Assembly: GCA_902362925.1 (NCBI GenBank) | Contig: CABIYL010000003.1 | DNA from: Pseudoflavonifractor sp902362925 | GTDB taxonomy: Bacteria; Bacillota; Clostridia; Oscillospirales; Oscillospiraceae | DNA length: 64,000 bases | Reading direction: 5' to 3' (one strand) | Shown here: in pieces, positions 45,829 to 54,925 of the stretch | Numbering within the stretch: position 1 is the first letter of the stretch | How the letters are laid out: every line of letters starts with the position of its first letter | The notes under the pieces: model-generated | The model's database searches: none | The model's input: the letters and a program-made list of their open reading frames with translations, nothing else | Told to the model about the DNA's origin: nothing | Program-made: the position numbers and the translations under genes

Positions 45829-48800
45829 TCAGCGGCCCGAACCGGCGCCCTTGCCGGTGCTCTGGTAAAAGGCCTCCACCTCGGCCTCCTCACGGGACAT
45901 GCCCTTCTCCTCGTACTGGGCGATGGTGTGGAGCATCCGGTCGTAATCCCGGGGGAGAATCTTCTTGAACAGGGGGAGGTAGTGGTCAAAGTCAGCCAGA
46001 ATGGTCTTGGCCTTGGCCGAACCGGTGGCCGCCGCGTGGGCCTGGATGAGGGTGCGCAGCTCCTCAGCGTCGTGCCGCTCCGTCACCGGATCCATGGACA
46101 CCAGCTCCTTGTTAATGCGCAGGTACAGGTCCCGCTTCTCGTCCAGCACGTAGGCCACGCCGCCGCTCATACCGGCGGCGAAGTTCTTGCCGGTGGGGCC
46201 AAGGATGACCACCCGGCCGCCGGTCATGTACTCGCAGCCGTGGTCGCCCACGCCCTCCACCACCGCAGTGGCGCCCGAGTTGCGGACGCAGAACCGCTCG
46301 CCGGCCACGCCGTTGAGGAAGGCCTTGCCGCTGGTGGCGCCGTACAGGGCAACGTTGCCCACCAGAATGTTCTCCGACGGGTCAAACCGGCTGCCTCTGG
46401 GGGGATAGACCACCAGCTTGCCGCCGGACAGGCCCTTACCCAGGTAGTCGTTGGCGTCGCCCTCCAGCTCCAGAGTGATACCGTTGGGGAGGAATGCGCC
46501 GAAGGACTGGCCGCCGCCGCCGCTGCACCGGATGAGGAAGGTGTCCTCGGGGAGGGAATTGCCGTGGAGCCGGGTGACGTCGGAGCCAAGGATGGTGCCC
46601 ACGGCCCGGTCGGTGGAGGACACCGGCAGGGACAGCCGCACGGGCTTGCCCTCAGACAGGGCGTCCCCAAGGGCGGGCTCCAGGAAGTTCAGGTCCACCG
46701 TGTTCTCCAGGTGGAAATCGTAGATATCGGACGGATTAAACCGCTGGCCGGGCTGTCCTGCCCAGGGATTGCGGAGGATGGCGGACAGGTCCACTGTGGC
46801 GGCACGGGGATTGGCGGCGGGAGTGCGGACGGTGAGCAGGTCGGTGCGGCCCACCAGCTCATCCACGGTGCGCACACCCAGCTTTGCCATGTACTCCCGC
46901 AGCTCCTGGGCGATGAACCGCATGAAGTTTACCACATACTCAGCCTTTCCCTTGAACCGCTTGCGCAGCTCCGGGTTCTGGGTGGCCACGCCCACGGGGC
47001 AGGTGTCCAGGTTGCAGATGCGCATCATCACGCAGCCCAGGGCCACCAGGGGGGCGGTGGCGAAGCCGAACTCCTCGGCGCCCAGCATACAGGCGATGGC
47101 CACGTCACGGCCGGACATGAGCTTGCCGTCCACCTCCAGCATGACCCGGGTGCGCAGGCCGTTCTGAATGAGAGTCTGGTGGGCTTCGGACAGGCCCAGC
47201 TCCCAGGGCAGGCCGGCATTGTGGATGGAGGTGCGGGCGGCGGCGCCGGTGCCGCCGTCATAGCCGGAGATGAGCACCACCTGAGCGCCAGCCTTGGCCA
47301 CGCCGGCAGCCACGGTGCCCACGCCGGCCTCGCTGACCAGCTTTACCGAGATGGCCGCCCGCCGGTTGGCGCACTTCAGGTCGTAGATCAGCTGGGCCAG
47401 GTCCTCAATGGAGTAGATGTCGTGGTGAGGAGGCGGGGAGATAAGGGTGACGCCGGGGGTGGAGTGGCGGCACTTGGCGATCCAGGGGTACACCTTTCCG
47501 GCGGGCAGGTGTCCGCCCTCGCCGGGCTTGGCGCCCTGGGCCATTTTGATCTGAATCTCCTGGGCGCTGACCAGATATTCACTGGTGACGCCGAACCGGC
47601 CGGAGGCCACCTGCTTGATGGCGGAGTTGCGCTCCGGGTCGTGGAGCCGGTCGGGCTCCTCGCCGCCCTCGCCGGAGTTGGACTTGCCGCCCAGCAGGTT
47701 CATGGCACGGGCCAGGCACTCGTGGGCCTCCTGGGAGATGGAGCCGTAGCTCATGGCGCCGGTCTTGAACCGTTTGACAATGGAGTCCACGCTCTCCACC
47801 TCGTCCAGGGGGAGGGGATGGGGAGCGTACTGGAAGTCCAGCAGGCCCCGGAGGGTGTGGGGCCTGGTCTCGTCGTCCACCAGGGCGGTGTACTGCTTGA
47901 AGACCTCATAGCTGCCCTGGTGGGTGGCCTCCCGCAGGAGGCGGATGGTCTGGGGATTGAAGAGGTGGTCCTCGCCGTCTCCACGGGGCTTGGGGGAGGC
48001 GGGAGCCTCCTCGGGCGGGGCCTCAAAGGCCTTGGAGTGGTTCCGGTCGGCCATGGCCCCCATCTCCTCCAGCCCGATGCCGCCCACCCGGGAGACCGTG
48101 TTGGTGAAGTGGCGGTCGATGACATCCTGTTTGATGCCCACGGCCTCAAAAATCTGGGCCGACTGGTAGGACTGAAGGGTGGAGATGCCCATCTTGGCGG
48201 CAATTTTCACGATGCCGTGGAGCACGGCGGAGTTGTAGTCGGCCACAGCGGTGTGGAAGTCCTTGTCCAGCTTGCCCGACTCGATGAGGTCCACGATGGT
48301 CTCCTCCACCAGGTAGGGGTTCACCGCCCGGGCGCCGTAGCCCAGTAGGGTGGCGAAGTGGTGGACATCACGGGGCTCGCCGCTCTCCAGCAGGATGGAC
48401 ACGGCGGTCCGCTTCTTGGTGCGGATCAGGTGCTGCTCGATGGAGGACACAGCCAGCAGGGAGGGGATGGCCACGTGGTTCTCGTCCACGCCCCGGTCGG
48501 ACAGGACGATGACATTGGCGCCCTCCCGCCAAGCCCGGTCCACCAGCAGGGCCAGATGGTCCAGGGCCCGGTCCAGAGGGGTGTTCTTATAGTAGAGCAT
48601 GGACACAGTCTCCACCCGGAAGCCAGGCTGGTCCATGGCCTTGATCTTCATCATGTCGGTGGAGGTGAGGATGGGGTTGTGGATCTGGAGGACCCGGCAG
48701 TTGTCGGCGTTCTCCTGGAGCAGGTTGCCGTCGTCGCCCACGTACACGGTGGTGTCGGTGACCACTTCCTCCCGGATGGCGTCGATAGGCGGGTTGGTCA

Positions 48801-50352
48801 CCTGGGCGAAGAGCTGCTTGAAGTAGCTGAACAGGGGCTGGTCCTTGGGGTCCAGCACAGCCAGGGGAATATCCACGCCCATGGCGGCGGTGGGCTCCGC
48901 GCCGGTCTCCGCCATGGGGAGAATGGTGCCGGTGACGTCCATATCGGTGTAGCCGAAGGCGGTGCGCAGCCGGACCAGGTCCTCGTGGCTGCGCCGCTCC
49001 ACACGGCGGTTGGGGATGGGCAGGTCACGCAGGTGGAGCAGGTTCCGGTCCAGCCACTCGCCGTAGGGCTGGCGGGCGGCGTAGGTCTCCTTCAGCTCCT
49101 GGTCGGAGATGATGCGGCCCTGGACCGTGTCCACCAGCAGCATCCGTCCGGGCTGGAGCCGGTCCTTGCGGATGATCTCCGTGTCGGGCAGGTCCAGCAC
49201 GCCCACCTCGGAGGAGAGAATAAGCCGTCCGTCGTCGGTCAGGTAGTAGCGGGAGGGGCGCAGGCCGTTCCGGTCCAGCACCGCGCCCACCACGTCGCCG
49301 TCGGAGAAGAGAATGGAAGCCGGACCGTCCCAGGGCTCCATCAGGGTGGCGTAGTAGCGGTACAGGTCACGCCGGGCACGGGAGATGTTCCGGTCCTCAC
49401 GCCAGGGCTCGGGGATGGCCACCATCACCGCCAGGGGCAGGTCCATGCCCGCCATCATCAAAAATTCCAGGGTGTTGTCCAGCATGGAGGAGTCGGAGCC
49501 GGAGGTGTCGATCACCGGCAGCACCTTGTCCATGTCCCCGTCCAGCAGGGGGGTGTACATGGTCTCCTCACGGGCCAGCATACGGTCGGCGTTGCCCCGG
49601 ATGGTGTTGATCTCGCCGTTGTGGGCCATGAGCCGGTTGGGGTGGGCCCGCTCCCAGGAGGGATTGGTGTTGGTGGAGAACCGGGAATGGACCAGGGCGA
49701 TGGCGGATTCATACTCCTCGCTCTGGAGGTCGGAGTAGAACCGCCGCAGCTGGTGGACCAGGAACATGCCCTTGTAGACAATGGTGCGGCTGGAAAGAGA
49801 GGGCACATAGGTGCTGCCGTTGGAGTGCTCGAACACCCGGCGCACCAGGTAGAGCTTACGGTCGAAGGGAAGACCGGGCTGCACGTTTTCCGGCCTGGCC
49901 ACAAAGGCCTGCTCGATGCAGGGCATCTTGTCCAGGGCCTTCTGGCCCAGAATCTCGGGACAGACCGGCACCTTCCGCCAGCCCAGGAAGGTGAGGCCCT
50001 CCCGTGCGGTGAGCAGCTCAAACATCTTCTTGGCCCGGCGGCGGATGGCCTCGTCCTGGGGGAAGAAGAACATGCCCACGCCGTAATCCCGGGGACCGGG
50101 GAGGGAGATGCCCACATCCCGGGCCGCGGCGGAGAAGAACCGGTGGGAGATTTGGAGCAGAATGCCCACGCCGTCGCCGGTCTCACCGGCGGCGTCCTTG
50201 CCGGCCCGGTGCTCCAGCTTCTCCACAATCTTCAATGCGTCGTCCACGGTCCGGTGGCTGGGCCGGCCGTGGATGTCCACCACGGCGCCGATGCCGCAGC
50301 TGTCGTGTTCAAAAGAAGGGGAGTAGAGTCCCCGCTGTCGTTTGGTTTTCAT
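45829..50352 (-). CDS. gltB: Glutamate synthase, large subunit
   Basis: Glutamate synthase of 1507 residues, producing glutamate from glutamine and 2-oxoglutarate. The N-terminal glutaminase domain starts with the catalytic cysteine in HDSCGIGAVVDIHG. The FMN barrel contains the 3Fe-4S cluster cysteines near CNLDTCPVG. The C-terminal GXGXG domain follows, with the segment YMTGGRVVILGPTG. ATG 50352 has AAAGGGG upstream; the longer frame upstream lies in the leader. No small (GltD) subunit is seen here, so it may use ferredoxin or a GltD encoded elsewhere. It is preceded by a promoter and a leader terminator (50402-50491). Confidence 0.95.
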   Translation of the reverse strand: MKTKRQRGLYSPSFEHDSCGIGAVVDIHGRPSHRTVDDALKIVEKLEHRAGKDAAGETGDGVGILLQISHRFFSAAARDVGISLPGPRDYGVGMFFFPQDEAIRRRAKKMFELLTAREGLTFLGWRKVPVCPEILGQKALDKMPCIEQAFVARPENVQPGLPFDRKLYLVRRVFEHSNGSTYVPSLSSRTIVYKGMFLVHQLRRFYSDLQSEEYESAIALVHSRFSTNTNPSWERAHPNRLMAHNGEINTIRGNADRMLAREETMYTPLLDGDMDKVLPVIDTSGSDSSMLDNTLEFLMMAGMDLPLAVMVAIPEPWREDRNISRARRDLYRYYATLMEPWDGPASILFSDGDVVGAVLDRNGLRPSRYYLTDDGRLILSSEVGVLDLPDTEIIRKDRLQPGRMLLVDTVQGRIISDQELKETYAARQPYGEWLDRNLLHLRDLPIPNRRVERRSHEDLVRLRTAFGYTDMDVTGTILPMAETGAEPTAAMGVDIPLAVLDPKDQPLFSYFKQLFAQVTNPPIDAIREEVVTDTTVYVGDDGNLLQENADNCRVLQIHNPILTSTDMMKIKAMDQPGFRVETVSMLYYKNTPLDRALDHLALLVDRAWREGANVIVLSDRGVDENHVAIPSLLAVSSIEQHLIRTKKRTAVSILLESGEPRDVHHFATLLGYGARAVNPYLVEETIVDLIESGKLDKDFHTAVADYNSAVLHGIVKIAAKMGISTLQSYQSAQIFEAVGIKQDVIDRHFTNTVSRVGGIGLEEMGAMADRNHSKAFEAPPEEAPASPKPRGDGEDHLFNPQTIRLLREATHQGSYEVFKQYTALVDDETRPHTLRGLLDFQYAPHPLPLDEVESVDSIVKRFKTGAMSYGSISQEAHECLARAMNLLGGKSNSGEGGEEPDRLHDPERNSAIKQVASGRFGVTSEYLVSAQEIQIKMAQGAKPGEGGHLPAGKVYPWIAKCRHSTPGVTLISPPPHHDIYSIEDLAQLIYDLKCANRRAAISVKLVSEAGVGTVAAGVAKAGAQVVLISGYDGGTGAAARTSIHNAGLPWELGLSEAHQTLIQNGLRTRVMLEVDGKLMSGRDVAIACMLGAEEFGFATAPLVALGCVMMRICNLDTCPVGVATQNPELRKRFKGKAEYVVNFMRFIAQELREYMAKLGVRTVDELVGRTDLLTVRTPAANPRAATVDLSAILRNPWAGQPGQRFNPSDIYDFHLENTVDLNFLEPALGDALSEGKPVRLSLPVSSTDRAVGTILGSDVTRLHGNSLPEDTFLIRCSGGGGQSFGAFLPNGITLELEGDANDYLGKGLSGGKLVVYPPRGSRFDPSENILVGNVALYGATSGKAFLNGVAGERFCVRNSGATAVVEGVGDHGCEYMTGGRVVILGPTGKNFAAGMSGGVAYVLDEKRDLYLRINKELVSMDPVTERHDAEELRTLIQAHAAATGSAKAKTILADFDHYLPLFKKILPRDYDRMLHTIAQYEEKGMSREEAEVEAFYQSTGKGAGSGR

Positions 50353-50401
50353 GGTGGATGCCCCTTTCCGGGCGGACCGGATGTGCCTGCCGCCTGAAAA
50401 T

Positions 50402-50443
50402 AAAAAAAGAAGATGCTCCGCCCCTGGGGGTCGGAACACCTTC
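50402..50443 (-). terminator. Leader terminator (attenuator) upstream of glutamate synthase
   Basis: On the minus strand a 12-bp stem (GAAGGTGTTCCG with CGGAGCATCTTC, two wobble pairs) is followed by seven T. It starts about 13 bases after the predicted transcription start and 50 bases before the coding region. Transcription into gltB would need readthrough or antitermination. Confidence 0.75.
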
Positions 50444-50462
50444 GTTCTCAACTGATAGCGTA

Positions 50463-50491
50463 AGTATAGGAGCATCGTGGTCATTTGTCAA
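50463..50491 (-). promoter_or_regulatory. Consensus promoter of glutamate synthase
   Basis: On the minus strand, -35 TTGACA (50486-50491), 17 bases, then -10 TATACT (50463-50468). The start site should lie near 50456. Confidence 0.85.
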
Positions 50492-50536
50492 GAGAAAATT
50501 TCTCCCGGCGGAACATTTGTCCTTCACAGACGGAGC

Positions 50537-50566
50537 AGGAGCCGGAGGCGTTGGCCTCCGGCTCCT
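50537..50566 (-). terminator. Hairpin after the rhomboid-like gene
   Basis: A 13-bp GC-rich stem (AGGAGCCGGAGGC with its complement) seven bases after the stop codon. There is no U-tract, so termination may be weak or factor-dependent. Confidence 0.55.
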
Positions 50567-50572
50567 GAATCG

Positions 50573-51463
50573 TTACTCAATATGCACGTGGTTGTGGATA
50601 TGCTCGGAGCAGTAGCAGTAGTAGCCGTTGCACTTGGAGCAGTAGCGGAACTCCTCGTCGGGGTAGTCGGTGTCGGTCTTGCCGCAGACGGCGCACTTGT
50701 GGATATATCCCTTCTGCTGCTGGGCGTGGCGGGTGGCCTGCTTGAAGTTGATGGTCTGGCGGGAGGTCTGGTGCTTGGCACGGCGGAAGGTACGTGTGCA
50801 GAACTCCGCAATGTCCGACCAGAAGAAGAGAAAATAGTTGAGGATGGCAATTATGGGCGGGATGACCATCACCAGCATGACGGGCCCGTACATCACGGTG
50901 TATACCAGGCCCTTGACGATGCCGTAGGCAAAGAGAGCGGCGTCAACCCAGGCCAGCCACTTGGCCTTCAGAGGGATGACGAAGAAGAGCAGGATGCTCA
51001 GGTCGGGGAACAGGGTGGCCATGGAGAAGAAGAGGGACATGTTCAGGTAGTCCGCGCCGTACAGGATGGGGATAGAGGTGGTGAAGCCGCCCAGGAACAG
51101 GGACAGGATCAGACTGGACAGGATGTTCAGCAGCACGCCGGTGCCGTAGAACACGGTGAACTTGGTGGAACCCCACTCCCGCTCCACCGCGCTGCCGATC
51201 CACCAGTACATATACAGTGAGAGGATGAACCAGAAGGGGTTGTCGTTCAGGGGGATAAAGATAAAGGTGATGAGCCGCCACACCTGGCCGTGGATGATGT
51301 GGTAGAGATCGAAAGCCAGGTAATTGGAGATGGGGAAGGGACCGAACTGGTCCAGAATGTAGACAAAGGCGGTACCGATGACAATGTACATCATCAGGTT
51401 GGGGATGGCCAGCCTGGGATGCTTTCTGCAGAAGCGGTCAAACCAGCTGTCAATGGAGCGCAA
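50573..51463 (-). CDS. Rhomboid-like membrane protein with C-terminal zinc ribbon
   Basis: Membrane protein of 296 residues. Five or six spans in the N-terminal two thirds follow the rhomboid/derlin layout, with WRLITFIFIP, WWIGSAVEREWGSTKF and LYGADYLNMSLFF. The GxSG serine motif of active rhomboid proteases is not found, so it is probably not a protease. The last 45 residues are a Cys/His-rich module: HKCAVCGKTD, YCSKCNGYYC and SEHIHNHVH. The TTG at 51463 is preferred as start because AGGAGG lies seven bases upstream; a further in-frame TTG at 51481 lies before that RBS. It ends next to the glutamate synthase promoter. Function unknown. Confidence 0.75.
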   Translation of the reverse strand: MRSIDSWFDRFCRKHPRLAIPNLMMYIVIGTAFVYILDQFGPFPISNYLAFDLYHIIHGQVWRLITFIFIPLNDNPFWFILSLYMYWWIGSAVEREWGSTKFTVFYGTGVLLNILSSLILSLFLGGFTTSIPILYGADYLNMSLFFSMATLFPDLSILLFFVIPLKAKWLAWVDAALFAYGIVKGLVYTVMYGPVMLVMVIPPIIAILNYFLFFWSDIAEFCTRTFRRAKHQTSRQTINFKQATRHAQQQKGYIHKCAVCGKTDTDYPDEEFRYCSKCNGYYCYCSEHIHNHVHIE

Positions 51464-51617
51464 GGCAAGTCCTCCTAACAATCAAATTGTGCTGTGCATC
51501 ATTCTACCCGCTTTTCTTAGTAAAGTAAATAAAAAATCTGTGAACATTCTTCCACCCAGCGGAAAAGTATGTTAAACTGGAAAAACCGACAAAACACACC
51601 TTAAGGAGGCATATGCC

Positions 51618-52862
51618 ATGAGCGTGGTAAGAGATATGTCCCTGGCCGAGTCCGGCCGCAGAAAGATCCAGTGGGTACGGGATTTTATGCCCGCACTCAG
51701 CGGGATTGAGGCCCGTTTTGAGCAGGAGAAGCCCTTTGCCGGGCTGCGGGTGACCGTGTCCGTCCACCTGGAGGCCAAGACCGCCAACCTGGGCCTGGTG
51801 CTGGCCAAGGGCGGCGCCGAGGTGCGGCTCACCGGCTCCAACCCCCTGTCCACCCAGGACGACGTGGCCGCCGGTCTGGCCAGCCTGGGCGTGGAGACCT
51901 TCGGCGTCCACGGCGCTACGGCGGAGGAGTACGAGGACCATCTGGTTCAGGCCCTGTCTCACAAGCCCCACCTGATTGTGGATGACGGCGGCGACCTGGT
52001 CCACCTGCTGGGCGGCAAGCGGGCCGACCTGGCGGAAAACCTCATCGGCGGCTGCGAGGAGACCACCACCGGCATCCTGCGCCTGCGTGCCCGGGAGCGG
52101 GAGGGCATTCTGCCCTGCCCCATGATGGCGGTCAACGATGCCAAGGCCAAGCACTACTATGACAACAAGTACGGCACCGGCCAGTCCGTGTGGGACGCCA
52201 TCATGCACACCACCAACCTCATCGTGGCGGGCAAGACCGTGGTGGTGGCCGGCTACGGCTGGTGCGGCAAGGGTGTGGCCATGCGGGCCAAGGGCATGGG
52301 CGCCGACGTGGTGGTCTGCGAGGTGGACCCCTTCAAGGCTCTGGACGCCACCATGCAGGGCTTCCGGGTGATGAAGATGGACGAGGCCGCCAAAATCGGC
52401 GACGTGTTCGTCACCGTCACCGGCTGCAAGGACGTGATCACCCCCGCCCACTTCGCCGTTATGAAGAACAACGCTCTGCTCACCAACGCCGGACACTTTG
52501 ACTGCGAGGTGGACGTGGCGGGTCTGGCCAAGATGGCGGTGAAGCGTGAGCTGCGCCGGGACAACATCGAGGGCTTCACCCTGCCCGACGGCCGTGTGCT
52601 CAACGTCATCGGTGAGGGCCGTCTGGTGAACCTGGCCGCCGGAAACGGCCACCCCGCTGAGATTATGGACATGTCCTTTGCCGTCCAGGCCCTGGCGCTG
52701 GAGTGGCTGGCCAAGCATCGGGACAGCCTGGAGAAGAAGGTCTACAACGTGCCCGATGAGATTGACGACCAGATTGGCCGGGTAAAGCTGGCCGCTCTGG
52801 GCCTGTCCATCGACACCCTGACCCCCGATCAGGTAGAGTACCTCAACGGCTGGAAGGCCTGA
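51618..52862 (+). CDS. ahcY: S-adenosylhomocysteinase
   Basis: Hydrolyses S-adenosylhomocysteine to adenosine and homocysteine, clearing the product of methyl transfer. The 414 residues match the family length without the eukaryotic-type insert. Seen motifs are VSVHLEAKTANLG near the N-terminus, the substrate region DDGGDLVHLLGG, the NAD-binding loop VVVAGYGWCGKGVAMRAKG and the C-terminal HPAEIMDMSFAVQALA. ATG 51618 has AAGGAGG seven bases upstream. It ends at a terminator that abuts the PadR promoter, about 2.1 kb before metK. Confidence 0.95.
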   Translation: MSVVRDMSLAESGRRKIQWVRDFMPALSGIEARFEQEKPFAGLRVTVSVHLEAKTANLGLVLAKGGAEVRLTGSNPLSTQDDVAAGLASLGVETFGVHGATAEEYEDHLVQALSHKPHLIVDDGGDLVHLLGGKRADLAENLIGGCEETTTGILRLRAREREGILPCPMMAVNDAKAKHYYDNKYGTGQSVWDAIMHTTNLIVAGKTVVVAGYGWCGKGVAMRAKGMGADVVVCEVDPFKALDATMQGFRVMKMDEAAKIGDVFVTVTGCKDVITPAHFAVMKNNALLTNAGHFDCEVDVAGLAKMAVKRELRRDNIEGFTLPDGRVLNVIGEGRLVNLAAGNGHPAEIMDMSFAVQALALEWLAKHRDSLEKKVYNVPDEIDDQIGRVKLAALGLSIDTLTPDQVEYLNGWKA

Positions 52863-52870
52863 GCAGTTTC

Positions 52871-52910
52871 AATCCCCGCTGCCGGAGAACCGGCGGCGGG
52901 GATTTTTTTC
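52871..52910 (+). terminator. Terminator after ahcY
   Basis: Stem AATCCCCGCTGCCGG paired with CCGGCGGCGGGGATT around AGAA, followed by seven T. It directly precedes the next gene's -35 box at 52911. Confidence 0.92.
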
Positions 52911-52968
52911 TTGACAATATCGAACATCGATAATACAATAAAAGCGGGAAGAATAACGATATTCGATA
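52911..52968 (+). promoter_or_regulatory. PadR gene promoter with two operators
   Basis: -35 TTGACA (52911-52916), 17 bases, -10 TACAAT (52934-52939). A perfect inverted repeat TATCGA-ACA-TCGATA (52918-52932) fills the spacer. A related site lies at 52954-52968 in opposite orientation (TATCGAATATCGTTA on the minus strand). This is the pattern of autorepression by the PadR-type product. Confidence 0.8.
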
Positions 52969-52985
52969 TATACGGAGGTGAGACC

Positions 52986-53357
52986 ATGGCACGGGAAAAA
53001 TTCCGCACCCTGACGGAGCAGATGTTCTATATTCTGCTTAGTCTCCAGACCGAGTGCTGCGGCATGGACGTGATGGAGCGGGTGGCGGACATGACCCAGG
53101 GCCGGGTAGCGGTAGGACCCGGCACCCTGTACAACCTGCTGGAGGAGTTCGCCAAGGCGGGCATGATCCGGGAGACCAAGGTGGAGGGCCGCAGGCGGAG
53201 CTACCTCATCACACCGGCAGGCCGGGCGGCGCTGGCGGCGGAGTATGAGCGGCTGGAGCGCCAGGCGGCGGACTACCGGCAGTACCGGCTGAGCGAGGGA
53301 GAGGAGGACGGCCATGGGGAGACGGAGATACTGGCCGGAGCAGTTCCTGTACTATGA
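52986..53357 (+). CDS. PadR-family transcriptional regulator
   Basis: Winged-helix repressor of 123 residues. The core LTEQMFYILLSLQTECCGMD followed by GPGTLYNLLEEFAKAGMI is the PadR signature. The C-terminal helix is short. ATG 52986 has GGAGG upstream, and a longer frame from 52911 covers the promoter. The end overlaps the DUF2812 gene by 44 bases. PadR/DUF2812 pairs are common in Clostridia, and the regulator probably controls only its own operon in response to an unknown signal. Confidence 0.93.
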   Translation: MAREKFRTLTEQMFYILLSLQTECCGMDVMERVADMTQGRVAVGPGTLYNLLEEFAKAGMIRETKVEGRRRSYLITPAGRAALAAEYERLERQAADYRQYRLSEGEEDGHGETEILAGAVPVL

Positions 53358-54657
53358 CGGCGAGGGCATTGCCCGGCATCTGGAGAAGATGGCGGCAAAG
53401 GGCTGGCGGCTGGAGAAGATCGGCGCTCTGGCCTGGCGCTATGGCAGGGCGGAGCCTGCCGGGGTGCACTACGCCGTGACCTATTTCCCCGAGGCGTCGG
53501 AGTACAATCCCTATCCCACCGACAGCCAGGAGGAGTTTTACGACTACTGCCGGGAGGCGGGCTGGGACTTGGTGACCGAGTGGGACCAGATGCAGATTTT
53601 CTCCACCGAGCGGGCCCATACCATTCCCATTGAGACCGACGAGACAGCCCGTGTGCGGGTGATCCACAAGGTCATGCTGCGCAGGTTCCTGCCCGCCAAT
53701 CTGCTGATGTTTGTGCTGCTCGTGATTCAGCTGGGCATCTTTATCACAGGGATTCTCCAAAATCCCGCTGAGAATCTGTCCAATCCCTCCGCTCTGCTGC
53801 TCACCCTGGCACTGGCACTGATAGGGCTGAGCGTGTTTCTGACCTTGTCAGGCTACCTGGTGTGGTACCTCCGGGCCAGGAAGACGGCGGAGACTGGGGA
53901 ACGGCTTGCAGATACGGAGCAGAGGTTCCGCACACTGACCGTGGCGGTGGCGGCCCTGGGCCTGCTGGCTGTCCTGTTTGCGGTGCTGAGCATAGCAGGG
54001 ACGCTGGCCAGCCCATGGTATGTACTTCTGTTGACCGGGGAGATAGTTGTATTCATCGCGCTGGTGGCCGGTGTAAGAGAGTACATGAGACGGCGGGGCG
54101 TGGAGCGCAAACAAAACCGGAACATCACCCTGGCGGTGGCTGTCCTGCTGAGCCTGCTGATGGTCAACGTCATTCCAAAGGCGGTCATCGGGGACCAGTC
54201 GGCAGAGCTGCACATTGTTGACGGGACCGTTCTTCCGCTGAGACTGGAGGAACTGGGCATCCCGGAGGAGGAGGGGCTGGTCAGCACCTGGGAGAGCAGA
54301 AGCTCGCCGCTGGTGGTGTTCAGAACGGGCGAACAGAGCGGCCCGTATGACAGCGGCCTGCCCTGGCTGCGATATGAGGTGTCTGACGTACGTCTGCCCA
54401 TGTTCCTGGAGCTGTGCCTGGACGGCTACCTGAACCGCTACGACAATGAGTACGGCCGCCTTACAGGGGGCCATTTCCGTCCCCTCAACGACCCGGCCTG
54501 GGACGCTGAGGTGTGGCAGGTGTGGGACGACGAAGGCCCCTGGCCCTACTATCTGGCCTGCCGTGGCAGCCGGATTGTGTGGCTCATGGCGGACGATTTT
54601 CTGACGCCGGAGCAGACAGAAGTCGTCTCAGCGAAGCTCTTTGGCGGGACAATTTAG
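53314..54657 (+). CDS. DUF2812-containing membrane protein
   Basis: Protein of 447 residues. The N-terminal 110 residues (LEKMAAKGWRLEKIG, AVTYFPEASEY, DYCREAGWDLV) form the DUF2812 domain. Four or five membrane spans follow between about residues 125 and 300, then an extracytoplasmic or cytoplasmic C-terminal domain of about 150 residues. ATG 53314 has GAGGAGG upstream and lies inside the PadR gene. The family partner is always a PadR regulator. The biochemical function is not known. Confidence 0.88.
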   Translation: MGRRRYWPEQFLYYDGEGIARHLEKMAAKGWRLEKIGALAWRYGRAEPAGVHYAVTYFPEASEYNPYPTDSQEEFYDYCREAGWDLVTEWDQMQIFSTERAHTIPIETDETARVRVIHKVMLRRFLPANLLMFVLLVIQLGIFITGILQNPAENLSNPSALLLTLALALIGLSVFLTLSGYLVWYLRARKTAETGERLADTEQRFRTLTVAVAALGLLAVLFAVLSIAGTLASPWYVLLLTGEIVVFIALVAGVREYMRRRGVERKQNRNITLAVAVLLSLLMVNVIPKAVIGDQSAELHIVDGTVLPLRLEELGIPEEEGLVSTWESRSSPLVVFRTGEQSGPYDSGLPWLRYEVSDVRLPMFLELCLDGYLNRYDNEYGRLTGGHFRPLNDPAWDAEVWQVWDDEGPWPYYLACRGSRIVWLMADDFLTPEQTEVVSAKLFGGTI

Positions 54658-54688
54658 GGAAACTGTGAACCTGAGCCCAAGAAAACTG

Positions 54689-54716
54689 TTGACAAAGGGA
54701 AAAAATCTGATAAAAT
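54689..54716 (+). promoter_or_regulatory. Promoter of the SAM riboswitch/metK transcript
   Basis: -35 TTGACA (54689-54694), 16 bases, -10 TAAAAT (54711-54716), about 25 bases before the riboswitch. Confidence 0.75.
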
Positions 54717-54739
54717 ACTTTACGCAAAAGTGAATACGC

Positions 54740-54880
54740 CTTATCAAGAGCGGTGGAGGGAACGGCCCGATGAAGCCCGGCAACCTGCGCATTGCGCAAG
54801 GTGCCAAATCCGGCGAGAGAATCGAAAGATGAGGATGGAACTGACTCCATGCGCTCCGCCGGCCGGCGGAGCGCTTTTTC
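54740..54880 (+). ncRNA. SAM-I riboswitch (S-box) with terminator
   Basis: The aptamer shows the conserved blocks CTTATCAAGAGCGGTGGAGG, GAAGCCCGGCAACC and GGTGCCAAATCC in the right order and spacing. The expression platform ends in a 12-bp stem (GCGCTCCGCCGG region, 54851-54875) followed by five T. Binding of SAM would favour the terminator and switch off metK, the enzyme that makes SAM. Confidence 0.96.
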
Positions 54881-54925
54881 GTTCCGGACCATCCCCGCGC
54901 AAACACAGAAAGGAAGAATGTACTT

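Noticed and set aside
45928..50397. Two long plus-strand frames opposite glutamate synthase
   Set aside because: Gly/His/Val-rich shadows of a confidently identified minus-strand gene in GC-rich DNA.
50465..50480. GATGCTCC as an antiterminator strand pairing with GGAGCATC of the gltB leader hairpin
   Set aside because: It lies between the -35 and -10 boxes and would not be in the transcript.
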